Source: Pseudomonas sp. MRSN 12121 (GTDB taxonomy: Bacteria; Pseudomonadota; Gammaproteobacteria; Pseudomonadales; Pseudomonadaceae). From it: a stretch of DNA of 64,000 nt. Position numbers and translations under genes: made by a program. This document shows, in pieces, positions 1 to 11,163 of the stretch (positions are counted from its first letter, which is position 1; the number at the start of each line of letters is the position of its first letter). Below the pieces are notes generated by a model that was given only the letters and a program-made list of their open reading frames with translations, was not told where the DNA came from and searched no databases. The DNA lies in assembly GCF_000931465.1 (NCBI RefSeq), contig NZ_CP010892.1:2689388-2753387 (forward strand), in the 5' to 3' direction.

Positions 1-1006
1 CGGGCGCGGCCCAGGTCAGCAGGCGCACCTGGTTGGCCTTGGCGATGTCCTGTTCGTGCTTGGTCGCGCCCATGTCGTCGAGGCCGCGGCGGTACACCAG
101 GTTGACATCGCGGGCGCCGAGACGGGCCATCTGCACCGCCATGTCGATTGCGGTATTGCCGGCGCCGAGGACGATGCAGCGATTGGCCAGGGGCAACTGG
201 CTGAGGTCGTCGGCCTGGCGCAGTTCGCGGATGTAGTCGGTGGCGGCCAGCAGGCCGGGGGCGTCTTCATGGGCCAGGCCCAGCTGCTTGCTGGCGGCCA
301 GGCCCAGGCCGAGGAACACCGCGTCGAACTGCTGGTGCAGCTCGCTGAGGCTCAAGTTGGCGCCAAGTTTCTGCCCGTGGCGGATCTCGATGCCGCCGAT
401 CTGCAGCAGGAACTCCAGCTCCTTCTGCGCGAAGTCGTCCACCAGCTTGTACTTGGCGATCCCGTATTCGTTGAGGCCGCCGGCTTTTTCCCGGGCTTCG
501 AAAATCACCACGTCATGGCCGTGCAGGGCACAGCGATGCGCGCACGCCAGCCCCGCCGGCCCGGCGCCGACCACGGCGATGCGCTTGCCGGTGGCGGCGG
601 CGCGCTGGAACGGGTGCTGGCTGAAGTGCGCGTTGTCCACCGCGTAGCGCTGCAACAGGCCGATCAGCACCGGCGCGCACTCCTGGGCGTTGTTACGCAC
701 GCAGGCCTGCTGGCAGAGGATCTCCGTCGGGCACACCCGGGCGCAGCTGCCGCCGAGGATATTGGCCGAGAGAATGGTCTGCGCCGCGCCCTGGACGTTA
801 TCGGTGTGGAGGTTGCGGATGAACGAGGGAATGTCGATCTCGCTGGGGCAGGCGTTGACGCAGGGCGCGTCGTAGCAATACAGGCAGCGCGAAGCTTCCA
901 GGTGCGCCTGGCGGGCGTTGAGCGGTGGCGCCAGGTCGCTGAAATGGCCGGCGAGGGTGGCGCCGTCCTCGGTGGGGTGGGGCAAGTGGTTCAGGGTCTT
1001 GATCAC
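1..1006 (-). CDS. preT: NAD(P)-dependent dihydropyrimidine dehydrogenase subunit PreT (3' end outside window)
   Basis: This is the flavin/Fe-S subunit that feeds electrons to PreA for reduction of uracil and thymine, the first step of reductive pyrimidine breakdown. The N-terminus carries the 4Fe-4S cysteine clusters of the GltD-like family (CLYCYDAPCVNAC, then GGSCARVCPTEILCQQAC). A Rossmann motif VVGAGPAGLACAH for FAD and a later GAGNTAIDMA for NAD(P) follow. The start is a GTG at 1004-1006, placed just before a normal PreT N-terminus (MIKTLNHL). About 335 codons are present and the gene continues past base 1. It lies downstream of the dihydropyrimidinase gene on the same strand, with a REPIN in the 270 bp gap. 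The family call is solid; the exact start is inferred. Confidence 0.9.
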   Translation of the reverse strand, partial: MIKTLNHLPHPTEDGATLAGHFSDLAPPLNARQAHLEASRCLYCYDAPCVNACPSEIDIPSFIRNLHTDNVQGAAQTILSANILGGSCARVCPTEILCQQACVRNNAQECAPVLIGLLQRYAVDNAHFSQHPFQRAAATGKRIAVVGAGPAGLACAHRCALHGHDVVIFEAREKAGGLNEYGIAKYKLVDDFAQKELEFLLQIGGIEIRHGQKLGANLSLSELHQQFDAVFLGLGLAASKQLGLAHEDAPGLLAATDYIRELRQADDLSQLPLANRCIVLGAGNTAIDMAVQMARLGARDVNLVYRRGLDDMGATKHEQDIAKANQVRLLTWAAP

Positions 1007-1091
1007 GGTTCGGGCCTCACGGTTTTTTTATCGATTGCCTCTGATGGGCATTGTTTTCACCAACGGGATGGCTGACCTGCTGCGCCGCTCT

Positions 1092-1239
1092 GTAGCCGCT
1101 GCCGAGCCTCAGCGAGGCTGCGATCGGGCGCGAAGCGGCCGTAAACCGGCTACCGCGCTCTATCTGATGCACCGCAAGCGCAGGTTTTGCGGCAACTGCG
1201 TTGCCGATCGCAGCCTCGCCAAGGCTCGGCAGCGGCTAC
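1092..1239. repeat. REPIN-type inverted repeat (family A)
   Basis: The outer arms GTAGCCGCTGCCGAGC and GCTCGGCAGCGGCTAC, plus inner arms GCGAGGCTGCGATC / GATCGCAGCCTCGC, form a long hairpin typical of Pseudomonas REP doublets. It sits between hydA and preT. The same family recurs in three tandem arrays and several single copies in this window. Confidence 0.85.
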
Positions 1240-1275
1240 AGGGTTACAGGGTTACAGGGCTACAGGGGTTGCAGG
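1236..1275. repeat. 8-bp tandem repeat (TTACAGGG)n
   Basis: Five consecutive 8-mers run ctacaggg, ttacaggg, ttacaggg, ctacaggg, gttgcagg. They start at the last bases of the REPIN arm and stop two bases before the hydA stop codon. The repeat probably grew by slippage from the REPIN end. Confidence 0.7.
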
Positions 1276-1276
1276 C

Positions 1277-3339
<2,063 letters not shown>

Positions 3340-4827
3340 ATGCAACAGAACAGATCCCAAGTCACCGAGCGTGCCGGCCTGTACGAGCTGGACGCCGGCA
3401 GCGACGTGCTCGACAGCCCCCGTTACAACCACGACATCGCCCCGACCAAGGTCCACGAACGCACCTGGAACAAATGGCACATCACCGCGCTGTGGGTCGG
3501 CATGTCGATCTGCGTGCCCACCTACACCCTGGGCGGGGTGCTCACCGCCTACTTCGGCCTGAGTGTCGGCGAGGCGTTGCTGGCGATCCTTTTGGCCAAT
3601 GTCGTGGTGCTGATCCCCCTGACCCTCAACGCCTTCGCCGGCACTAAATACGGCATTCCGTTCCCGGTGCTGCTGCGCTCGTCGTTCGGCGTCCTCGGCT
3701 CCAATGTGCCGTGCCTGATCCGCGCCCTGGTGGCCTGCGGCTGGTTCGGCATCCAGACGATGTTCGGCGGCCTGGCGATCCACCTGTTCCTGGGCTCGAT
3801 CTTCGAGGGCTGGAAGGCCCTGGGCGGCACCGGCGAGGTGATCGGTTTCATGCTGTTCTGGACCCTCAACCTGTGGGTGGTGCTGCGCGGCGCCGAGTCC
3901 ATCAAGTGGCTGGAAACCCTGTCGGCGCCGCTGCTGGTGGCGGTGGGCATCGGGCTGTTGGTCTGGGCCTTGCCCAATGTGTCGCTCAGCGAATTGCTGG
4001 CGATCCCGCCCAAGCGGCCCGAGGGCGCGAGCCTCACCGGCTACTTCATGGCCGGGCTGACGGCGATGGTCGGTTTCTGGGCCACCCTGTCGCTGAACAT
4101 CCCGGATTTCAGCCGCTATGCGAAAAGCCAGAAGGACCAGATCCTCGGGCAGATCTTCGGCCTGCCGCTGACCATGTTCCTGTTCGCGGCCCTGGGGGTG
4201 GTGATGACCGCGGCGTCGGTGAAACTGGTGGGCGTCAGCGTCTCCGATCCGGTCAGCCTGATCGGTCATATCCAGAGCCCCGGCTGGGTAGCCCTGGCGA
4301 TGGCGCTGATCATCATCGCCACGCTGTCGACCAACACCGCAGCGAACATCGTCTCGCCGACCAACGATTTCCAGAACATCGCGCCCAAGCTGATCGGCCG
4401 TACCACGGCGGTGATCCTCACCGGGTTGGTGGGGCTGTTGCTGATGGGCCATGAGTTGCTGAAAAAACTCGGCCTGCTGGTCTCGGACGTCAGCCTGGAG
4501 ACGGTGTATTCCAACTGGCTGCTGGGCTATTCCAGTCTGCTGGGGCCGATCGCCGGGATCATGGTGGTGGACTATTTCATCATCCGCAGACAGCAACTGG
4601 ACCTGGCCGGGCTGTACCGCGACGACGTCTACCCGGCGTGGAACTGGTACGGCTTCATCGCCTTCGGCGTGCCGGTGGCGCTGACCCTGTTGTCCCTGGG
4701 CAGCAGCGCGTTCAGCTGGTTCTACAGCTATGGCTGGTTCACCGGCTCGGCGCTGGGCGGCTTGCTCTATTACGGCCTGTGCAGCCTGCGCAGCCCGCAG
4801 CGAGTGACCGCCAAGACGCCGGTGTGA
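3340..4827 (+). CDS. NCS1 family nucleobase:cation symporter
   Basis: Inner-membrane symporter of 495 aa, within the usual NCS1 range, with about twelve hydrophobic segments. The N-terminal stretch (SPRYNHDIAPTKVHERTWNKWHI) and the NVPCLIRALVACGWFGIQT region are typical of NCS1 cytosine, uracil, allantoin or hydantoin permeases. The ATG at 3340 follows a purine-rich GTGGAGCGG ribosome site. It is divergent from hydA and followed by the N-carbamoyl amidohydrolase, so the likely cargo is uracil, thymine or a dihydropyrimidine/hydantoin. The exact substrate cannot be read from the sequence. Confidence 0.9.
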   Translation: MQQNRSQVTERAGLYELDAGSDVLDSPRYNHDIAPTKVHERTWNKWHITALWVGMSICVPTYTLGGVLTAYFGLSVGEALLAILLANVVVLIPLTLNAFAGTKYGIPFPVLLRSSFGVLGSNVPCLIRALVACGWFGIQTMFGGLAIHLFLGSIFEGWKALGGTGEVIGFMLFWTLNLWVVLRGAESIKWLETLSAPLLVAVGIGLLVWALPNVSLSELLAIPPKRPEGASLTGYFMAGLTAMVGFWATLSLNIPDFSRYAKSQKDQILGQIFGLPLTMFLFAALGVVMTAASVKLVGVSVSDPVSLIGHIQSPGWVALAMALIIIATLSTNTAANIVSPTNDFQNIAPKLIGRTTAVILTGLVGLLLMGHELLKKLGLLVSDVSLETVYSNWLLGYSSLLGPIAGIMVVDYFIIRRQQLDLAGLYRDDVYPAWNWYGFIAFGVPVALTLLSLGSSAFSWFYSYGWFTGSALGGLLYYGLCSLRSPQRVTAKTPV

Positions 4828-4838
4828 AGCGCCAAAAG

Positions 4839-4905
4839 CATCGCGGGCAAGCCTCGCTCCTACCAAACGATGCGTTCTCTGTAGGAGCGAGGCTTGCCCG
4901 CGATG
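4839..4905. repeat. REP pair, family B
   Basis: Perfect inverted arms CATCGCGGGCAAGCCTCGCT / AGCGAGGCTTGCCCGCGATG separated by a short loop. It lies between the transporter gene and the amidohydrolase gene, and could act as a transcript-end hairpin. Confidence 0.85.
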
Positions 4906-4982
4906 CGATCCACCAGACACCACAGCACCCAAGACGAGCGCGACCTCGTCACCCACAACCAGAAAAGCCTGAGGAGATCACC

Positions 4983-6266
4983 ATGAACGCTGCCGTCGAC
5001 GTTCTGCAATCCAGCCACCGGCACATCAACCGCGACCGCCTGTGGCAGTCGCTCATGGAGCTGGCGCAGCTCGGCGCCACGGTCAAGGGCGGGGTCTGTC
5101 GCCTGGCCCTGACCGACCTCGACCGCCAGGCCCGCGACCTGTTCGTCAAATGGTGCGAGGAGGCAGGGTGCACGGTCACGGTGGATGCCATCGGCAATAT
5201 CTTCGCCCGCCGCCCCGGGCGTAACCCGCAGCTGCCGCCGGTGATGACCGGCAGCCATATCGACACCCAGCCCACCGGCGGCAAGTTCGATGGCTGCTTC
5301 GGCGTGCTGGCCGGGTTGGAAGTGTTGCGCACCCTCAACGACCTCGGGGTGGAAACCGAGGCGCCGCTGGAAGTGGTGGTGTGGACCAACGAGGAGGGCT
5401 CGCGCTTTCCGCCGTGCATGATGGGCTCCGGGGTGTTCGCCGAGAAGTTCACCCTGGAAGAAACCCTGGCCAAGACCGATGCCGAGGGCATGAGTGTCGG
5501 CGAGGCGCTGAACGCCATCGGTTATGCCGGCAGCCGCCAGGTCAGCGGGCACCGGGTCGGGGCTTACTTCGAGGCGCATATCGAGCAGGGGCCGATCCTC
5601 GAGGACGAAAAGAAAACCATCGGCGTGGTGCTCGGCGCCCTCGGCCAGAAGTGGTTCGACCTCAAGCTGCGCGGCGTCGAAGCCCACGCCGGCCCGACCC
5701 CGATGCACCTGCGCAAGGACGCCCTGGTGGGTGCGGCGGCGGTGGTGGCCGCGGTCAACCGCGCGGCCCTCGGGCATCAGCCCCATGCCTGCGGCACCGT
5801 GGGTTGCCTGCAGGCCTATCCCGGCTCGCGCAATGTGATTCCCGGCGAGGTGCGCATGACCCTGGACTTCCGCCACCTGGAACCGGCGCGCCTGGATTCG
5901 ATGATTGCCGAGGTGCGTCAGGTGATCGACAGCACCTGCGAGGAGCATGGTCTGAGCTTCGAGCTGCTGCCGACCGCGGACTTCCCGCCGCTGTATTTCG
6001 ACAAGGTCTGCGTCGACGCGGTACGCGATGCCGCGCAGGGGCTGGGCCTGTCGCACATGGACATCGTCAGCGGCGCCGGCCACGACGCGATCTTCGTCGC
6101 CGAACTGGGCCCGGCCGGGATGATCTTCGTGCCTTGCGAGGGCGGCATCAGCCATAACGAAATCGAAAACGCCGACCCGGACGACCTGGCCGCCGGCTGC
6201 GCGGTCTTGCTGCGCGCCATGCTCGCCGCGTCCCAGGCGGTGGCCAAGGCGCAGCGGGTGGCCTGA
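4983..6266 (+). CDS. N-carbamoyl-beta-alanine amidohydrolase (Zn-dependent hydantoinase/carbamoylase family)
   Basis: M20-type amidase of 427 aa that would hydrolyse N-carbamoyl-beta-alanine to beta-alanine, CO2 and ammonia, completing the pathway. Metal and substrate motifs of the family are present: TGSHIDTQPTGGKFDG near residue 80, WTNEEGSRF near residue 130, FEAHIEQGP near residue 195 and a late SGAGHDA. The ATG at 4983 has a good AGGAGA ribosome site; longer in-frame starts would run through the upstream REP. Allantoate amidohydrolase is the main alternative, but dihydropyrimidinase and preT nearby favour the ureidopropionase role. Confidence 0.88.
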   Translation: MNAAVDVLQSSHRHINRDRLWQSLMELAQLGATVKGGVCRLALTDLDRQARDLFVKWCEEAGCTVTVDAIGNIFARRPGRNPQLPPVMTGSHIDTQPTGGKFDGCFGVLAGLEVLRTLNDLGVETEAPLEVVVWTNEEGSRFPPCMMGSGVFAEKFTLEETLAKTDAEGMSVGEALNAIGYAGSRQVSGHRVGAYFEAHIEQGPILEDEKKTIGVVLGALGQKWFDLKLRGVEAHAGPTPMHLRKDALVGAAAVVAAVNRAALGHQPHACGTVGCLQAYPGSRNVIPGEVRMTLDFRHLEPARLDSMIAEVRQVIDSTCEEHGLSFELLPTADFPPLYFDKVCVDAVRDAAQGLGLSHMDIVSGAGHDAIFVAELGPAGMIFVPCEGGISHNEIENADPDDLAAGCAVLLRAMLAASQAVAKAQRVA

Positions 6267-6291
6267 GGACCGCCGTATTCACCGCCATACA

Positions 6292-6836
6292 CCTGTAGCC
6301 GCTGCCGAGCCCTGGCGAGGCTGCGATCGACCCCGCAGGGGGCGCAGCGATCTTGAGACCGCCGAAGGCCCTTCGGGCCTTATCGCAGCCTCGCCGGGGC
6401 TCGGCAGCGGCTACAGAGGTTAGGTTTTGTGGCCGCTATGGCAGGAGAGGTGCTCCTGAGCGAACCCATCACCAACACGGCACCGCATCCACCGCCAGTA
6501 CCTGTAGCCGCTGCCGAGCGGAGCGAGGCTGCGATCGACCCCGCAGGGGGCGCAACGATCTTGCGGCCGCCGAAGGCCCTTCGGGCCTTATCGCAGCCTC
6601 GCTAGGGCTCGGCTGCGGCTACAGAGGTTAGGTTTTGTGGCCGCTATGGCAGGAGAGGTGCTCCTGAGCGAACTCATCACCAACACGGCACCGCATCCAC
6701 CGCCGTACACCTGTAGCCGCTGCCGAGCCCTAGCGAGGCTGCGATCGACCCCGCAGGGGGCGCAACGATCTTGAGACCGCCGAAGGCCCTTCGGGCCTTA
6801 TCGCAGCCTCGCTAGGGCTCGGCAGCGGCTACGGGG
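6292..6836. repeat. Tandem array of REPIN units, period 209 bp
   Basis: Family A hairpins begin at 6292, 6501 and 6710, exactly 209 bp apart. Each has the inner spacer with gaccccgcagggggcgca and gaaggcccttcgggcc. The sequence between hairpins (ttaggttttgtggccgctat... to ...caccgcatccaccgcc) is repeated almost unchanged, so the whole unit was duplicated, not just the hairpin. This fills the 680 bp between the amidohydrolase gene and the next gene apart from an AT-rich promoter region at about 6850-6910. Confidence 0.9.
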
Positions 6837-6944
6837 GCGGGGTTGTCGGGTGAACCTAAGCTAATTCCTAAAAAGTATTTATTTTTGATTTGTTAGATCG
6901 ATTAGCTTTTAGCGACTTTCCTGTCTCCGAGAAGGTCCGCCCCC

Positions 6945-7901
6945 ATGCGCCTGTCGTTTGCTTTTTCGATCACCACCCTGGCCGGTCTGGCGCTGGGCAT
7001 GGCCCTGAATGCCCAGGCCGATACCGAGCTGCGTATCGGCTACCAGAAATCCTCGACCCTGCTGGCGGTGCTCAAGGCCCAGGGCACCCTGGAAAAACAA
7101 CTGGCGGGGCAGGGCGTGAAGCTCTCCTGGCATGAGTTCACCAGCGGCCTGCCGCTGGCGGAATCGCTGAACGTGGGCAACGTCGACATCAGCGCCGACG
7201 TCGCCGACACCGTGCCGGTGTTCGCCCAGGCCGCCGGCGCCAAACTGACCTATTTCGCTACCGAAACCCCGTCGCCGGCGGCGCAGTCCATCGTCATTCC
7301 CAAGGACTCCACGCTCAAGACCCTGGCCGACCTCAAGGGCAAGCGCATCGCCGTGACCAAGGCCGCCGGCAGCCATTACCTGTTGATCGCCGCGCTGCGC
7401 GAGGCGGGCCTGAGTTTCGCCGATATCCAGCCGGTGTACCTGACCCCGGCCGATGGCCGCGCCGCCCTGGAGACCGCCAAGGTCGATGCCTGGGTCACCT
7501 GGGAACCCTTCGTCGCCAGCGCCGAACGCCAGCAGGGCGCGCGGGTGCTGCATGACGGCCAGGGCCTGGCCAGCTACCGGCGCTATTACCTGGCCTCCAA
7601 CGACTACGCCAAGGCGCACCCCGAAGTGCTGAAGCAGGTGTTCGCCGAATTGCAGAAGACCGGCACCTGGGTCAAGGCCCATCCGACTGACGCGGCCAAA
7701 CTGCTGGGCCCGCTGTGGGGTAACCTGGACGTCTCCACCGTGGAACTGGCCAACAGCCGCCGCACCTACCGGGTGGAAGCCGTGCAGCCGGAGGCCCTGG
7801 GCGAACAGCAGAAAATCGCCGATGCCTTCTACCAGGAAAAACTCCTGCCCAAGCCGGTGGATGCCCGCGCGGTGCAGCTGTGGAGCCCGAAGGCGTTGTG
7901 A
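6945..7901 (+). CDS. Aliphatic sulfonate-type ABC transporter substrate-binding protein (SsuA-like)
   Basis: Periplasmic binding protein of 318 aa. A signal peptide ends at ALNAQA-DTE near residue 25. The mature part has the SsuA/TauA/nitrate-type fold cues: RIGYQKSSTLLAVLKAQGTLE, FTSGLPLAESLNVGNVDIS, DLKGKRIAVTKAAGSHYLL and DAWVTWEPFV. The ATG at 6945 follows GAGAAGG. AT-rich DNA directly upstream (about 6855-6910) is the likely promoter. No SsuB/SsuC-type genes follow; instead a betaine-type ATPase-permease does, so its transport partner is uncertain. Sulfonate specificity is inferred from family only. Confidence 0.85.
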   Translation: MRLSFAFSITTLAGLALGMALNAQADTELRIGYQKSSTLLAVLKAQGTLEKQLAGQGVKLSWHEFTSGLPLAESLNVGNVDISADVADTVPVFAQAAGAKLTYFATETPSPAAQSIVIPKDSTLKTLADLKGKRIAVTKAAGSHYLLIAALREAGLSFADIQPVYLTPADGRAALETAKVDAWVTWEPFVASAERQQGARVLHDGQGLASYRRYYLASNDYAKAHPEVLKQVFAELQKTGTWVKAHPTDAAKLLGPLWGNLDVSTVELANSRRTYRVEAVQPEALGEQQKIADAFYQEKLLPKPVDARAVQLWSPKAL

Positions 7902-7919
7902 TTGACCGGTAGATGGCTA

Positions 7920-7973
7920 TCGCCGGCAAGCCGGCTCCTACAGGGATTTGTGTAGGAGCCGGCTTGCCGGCGA
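7920..7973. repeat. REP pair, family B variant
   Basis: Inverted arms TCGCCGGCAAGCCGGCTCCTAC / GTAGGAGCCGGCTTGCCGGCGA (given by position, 7921-7942 and 7951-7972). It covers the upstream in-frame ATG of the next gene, which argues against that start. Confidence 0.8.
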
Positions 7974-8041
7974 AAAGACCTCACCCTCGTTATTTTTCAT
8001 CACCGCCGTTGGCCATCCCGCGCCCGGCGTCAGGAGTTCCC

Positions 8042-10111
8042 GTGTCTGCCGTTCACCCCCAAGCGGCCTTTGCCGTCCCAGCCTCGTCCGTCCCGCAACC
8101 GGCCAGCGCCGAGGTGGTGCTGGAGCTGCGCAACCTGACCAAGCACTACGGCCGCGGCGCGTCCGTGCCGCCCGCGGTGCAGCAGGTCAGCCTCAGCGTG
8201 CGCCGGGGCGAGGTACTGTGCCTGATGGGCACCTCCGGCAGCGGCAAATCCACCTTGCTGCGGCACATCAACCGCTTGATCGAGCCCAGCAGCGGCGAGG
8301 TGCTGATCGACGGCGCGGCCATCAGCCAGCTCACCGCCAAGCAGCTGCGCACCCTGCGTTCGCGGCGCATCGGCATGGTCTTCCAGCACTTCGGCCTGCT
8401 GCCCCATCGCAGCGTGCGCGACAACGTCGCCTTGCCCCTGGAATTGCGCGGCGAACCCGAGACGCTGCGCCAGGCCGCGGCCGATGTGCAGCTCAAGGCC
8501 ATGGGCCTGGACGGCTGGGGCGACCACTACCCCCATGAGCTGTCTGGCGGCATGCAGCAGCGGGTCGGGCTGGCCCGGGCGTTGGTCAGCGAGCCGGACA
8601 TCCTGCTGATGGACGAACCCTTCAGCGCGCTGGACCCGACCATCCGCCGCGACCTGCAACGGCACTTCCTGAGCCTGGTGCGCGAGCGCGGCATCACCAC
8701 CTTGCTGGTGACCCACGACCCGGCCGAGGCCCTGCGCCTGGCCGACCGCATCGCGGTGCTGCGCCAGGGTCGGCTGATCCAGTTGGGCACGCCCGATGAA
8801 TTGCTCGAACACCCGGCGGATGCCGAGGTGGCGGACTTCTTCCAGGAGCACGGCGCGCGCAGCGACACCGTGGCGGCAACGCCGCTGGCGGCGCGGCAAG
8901 CCACGCTTGCGCCGGCGCCGGTACGTCCGGGCTTTGCCTTCTGGCAGGCGTTGCTGCTGGGGCCGGCGGCCCTGGCCGCCAGCGGGCATGGCGCGTTGTA
9001 TTGGCTGGGCTTCGCCCTGGAACTGGCGGCGGCCAGCGCCCTGGGCCAGTGGCTGGCAACCGCCGGCCTGGGCTGGGCCGGGCTGGCGCTGCTCGGCCTG
9101 CTGCTCAGCCGCCTGCTCAGCGTGACCCTGGCCCGCCGTCCGAGCCGCCAGGGCCGTTCCGACTGGCGCCTGCCGTGGCTGGTCGTGCTGCTGTGCCAGG
9201 GCCTGGTGCTGTGGCGCGTGCTGGCGGTCGACGCCAGCGGGCCCTGGCTGCAATTTCCCGCCGACCGCCAGGCCCTGCTGAGTACCGCGGCGGCCATCGA
9301 CCAGTTGATCGGCTGGTCCCAGGTCACCTTCGAAAGCACCTTCGTCGGCGTGATAGTCGCCGTGCGCACGGTGATCGAAAGCACCGAAAGCCTGCTCGGC
9401 TGGCTGCCCTGGCCGGTGCCGGCGCTGGCCCTGGTGCTGCTGGCCTGGCGCTCGGCCGGCGCGGCGCTGGCCCTGACCAGCGCGGCGGCCTTGCTCTATA
9501 TCGGCCTGTTCGGTTTCTGGGAACGCACCATCGCCACCCTGGCCCTGGTGGGTTCCTCGGTGCTGCTCTCGCTTTTGATCGGCGTCCCCGCCGGCATCCT
9601 CCTGGCCAAGCGCACCCTGGCCCGGCGCCTGATCACGCCCTTGCTGGACGTGATGCAGACCCTGCCGACCTTCGTGTACCTGATCCCGGCGGTGGCGTTC
9701 TTCTCGGTGGGCAAGACCCCGGCGGTGATCGCCACGGTGATCTTCGCCCTGGCGCCGATGATCCGCCTCACCGCCCTGGGCATCCAGGAAGTGCCCCGGA
9801 CCGCCGTCGAAGCGGCCCTGGCCCATGGCGCCACGCCGTGGCAGATCCTGACCCGGGTGGAGCTGCCCCTGGCCGCCGGCTCGCTGCTGCTGGGGATCAA
9901 CCAGACCCTGGTGATGAGCCTGTCGATGGTGGTGGTCGCGGCGCTGATCGGTGCCGGCGGCCTGGGCTACGACGTGATGACCGCGCTGCGCAACATCAAG
10001 GGCGGCGAGGGCATGTTGGCCGGCGCGGCCATCGTGTTCTGCGCGCTGATTCCCGACCGCATCATTCAAGCGACCCTGCGTCAGCGGGATCGCGCTTTTA
10101 CGCACAAGTGA
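8042..10111 (+). CDS. Fused ABC transporter ATPase-permease, glycine betaine/proline type (ProV-ProW fusion)
   Basis: A single 689 aa chain joins two usually separate subunits of a quaternary-amine importer. Residues about 20-285 are the ATPase: Walker A GTSGSGKST at 63-71, signature LSGGMQQR, Walker B ILLMDEP. No C-terminal CBS domains are evident. A hydrophobic middle part (about 300-450) leads to a BPD-type permease domain (about 480-680) with the EAA-like loop AAVEAALAHGATPWQIL. The start is GTG 8042 with CAGGAG upstream; an in-frame ATG at 7913 lies inside a REP and gives no sensible sequence. The binding-protein gene follows 8 bp later. The substrate may be betaine, proline or a sulfonium/quaternary compound. 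Confidence 0.87.
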   Translation: MSAVHPQAAFAVPASSVPQPASAEVVLELRNLTKHYGRGASVPPAVQQVSLSVRRGEVLCLMGTSGSGKSTLLRHINRLIEPSSGEVLIDGAAISQLTAKQLRTLRSRRIGMVFQHFGLLPHRSVRDNVALPLELRGEPETLRQAAADVQLKAMGLDGWGDHYPHELSGGMQQRVGLARALVSEPDILLMDEPFSALDPTIRRDLQRHFLSLVRERGITTLLVTHDPAEALRLADRIAVLRQGRLIQLGTPDELLEHPADAEVADFFQEHGARSDTVAATPLAARQATLAPAPVRPGFAFWQALLLGPAALAASGHGALYWLGFALELAAASALGQWLATAGLGWAGLALLGLLLSRLLSVTLARRPSRQGRSDWRLPWLVVLLCQGLVLWRVLAVDASGPWLQFPADRQALLSTAAAIDQLIGWSQVTFESTFVGVIVAVRTVIESTESLLGWLPWPVPALALVLLAWRSAGAALALTSAAALLYIGLFGFWERTIATLALVGSSVLLSLLIGVPAGILLAKRTLARRLITPLLDVMQTLPTFVYLIPAVAFFSVGKTPAVIATVIFALAPMIRLTALGIQEVPRTAVEAALAHGATPWQILTRVELPLAAGSLLLGINQTLVMSLSMVVVAALIGAGGLGYDVMTALRNIKGGEGMLAGAAIVFCALIPDRIIQATLRQRDRAFTHK

Positions 10112-10119
10112 GGTGTTCC

Positions 10120-11163
10120 TTGAGTCATTCCCTTTTCCGTACCCTCGGCGTGGCCGCCCTGGCACTAGGGCTTGCCCTGCCAGCCCTGGCCAAGGACAAG
10201 ATCGTCATCGGCGAGCAGAACTGGACCGGCGCCATCGCCATCCAGAACATCCTCGGCGAGGTGATCAAGACCCGCCTCGACGGCGATGTGTCTTATCTGG
10301 CCGGCGACATACCGGTGCTGTTCGCCGCCGCGGCCAAGGGCGACGGCTCGGTGGACGTGCTGACCGATATCTGGCTGCCCAACCAGTCCGCCGCCTGGGC
10401 CAAGTACGTCACCGGCGGCAGCCGCTCCCTGGTGCCGAACAAGCAGCCGTACCTCGGCGTGCAGGGCTTCTATATCCCCGGTTACCTGCAAGACAAATAC
10501 GGCGTGAAATCGGTCTACGACCTGCAGAAGCCCGAAGTGGCGAAACTCTTCGAGCCCCTGGGCGGCGGCAAGGCGCAATTGCTGGTGGGCCCGGCGGGCT
10601 GGGAGTCGACCTACATCGGCCAGATCAAGGCCAAGGATTTCGGTTTCGCCGATAAATTCGAATCGGTGTCCACCGAAGCCGCGGTGACCTACGCCAAGCT
10701 CGCCGCGGCCTACAAGGCCCAGCGCGGCGTGGTGTTCTACGCCTACACCCCGGACTGGATCTTCTCCGCCTTCGACCTGCGCCGTCTGGACGAACCGGCG
10801 TTCGACGGCTACGCCCAGGACAACAAGAAGGGCGACCCGCTGTACAAGGCCGACGGCTGCTGGAAATTCATCAGCCCGACGGTGGACGCCGACTGGCTGA
10901 ACCAGAGCAAGATCACCTGCGCCTACCCGGACGCACGGGTCTATGTGCTGGCATCCACCGCCCTGCAAAAACGCGCGCCACGGATCGCCGCCTTCCTGGA
11001 GAACTTCAGCATTGACCCGCAGGCGCTCAACGACCTGATCCTCAAGATCGAGAAAGAGCAGCAACCGGCGGCGGAAGCGGCCAAGGCCTGGGTGGCGGCG
11101 CATCCGCAGATCGTCGACGGCTGGCTGGGCGCCAGTGGCGAGAAGGTGGGGGTGGCGCAATGA
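10120..11163 (+). CDS. Glycine betaine-type ABC transporter substrate-binding protein (ProX/OpuAC-like)
   Basis: Secreted binding protein of 347 aa. The start is TTG at 10120, eight bases after the fused transporter gene, giving an immediate signal peptide (SHSLFRTLGVAALALGLALPALA-KDK). OpuAC-family cues follow: KIVIGEQNWTGAIAIQNILGEVI, VDVLTDIWLPNQSAAW, LVGPAGWESTYIGQIKAKDFG and the aromatic VVFYAYTPDWIFSAFDL. Long upstream in-frame translation is a shadow of the transporter gene. It overlaps the msrA start by 4 bp, so all three are one transcript. The ligand is unproven. Confidence 0.88.
   Translation: MSHSLFRTLGVAALALGLALPALAKDKIVIGEQNWTGAIAIQNILGEVIKTRLDGDVSYLAGDIPVLFAAAAKGDGSVDVLTDIWLPNQSAAWAKYVTGGSRSLVPNKQPYLGVQGFYIPGYLQDKYGVKSVYDLQKPEVAKLFEPLGGGKAQLLVGPAGWESTYIGQIKAKDFGFADKFESVSTEAAVTYAKLAAAYKAQRGVVFYAYTPDWIFSAFDLRRLDEPAFDGYAQDNKKGDPLYKADGCWKFISPTVDADWLNQSKITCAYPDARVYVLASTALQKRAPRIAAFLENFSIDPQALNDLILKIEKEQQPAAEAAKAWVAAHPQIVDGWLGASGEKVGVAQ

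Noticed and set aside
7913..8041. An N-terminal extension of the fused ABC transporter starting at ATG 7913
   Set aside because: It translates a REP hairpin and low-complexity sequence; GTG 8042 has a CAGGAG site and gives a normal ABC N-terminus.
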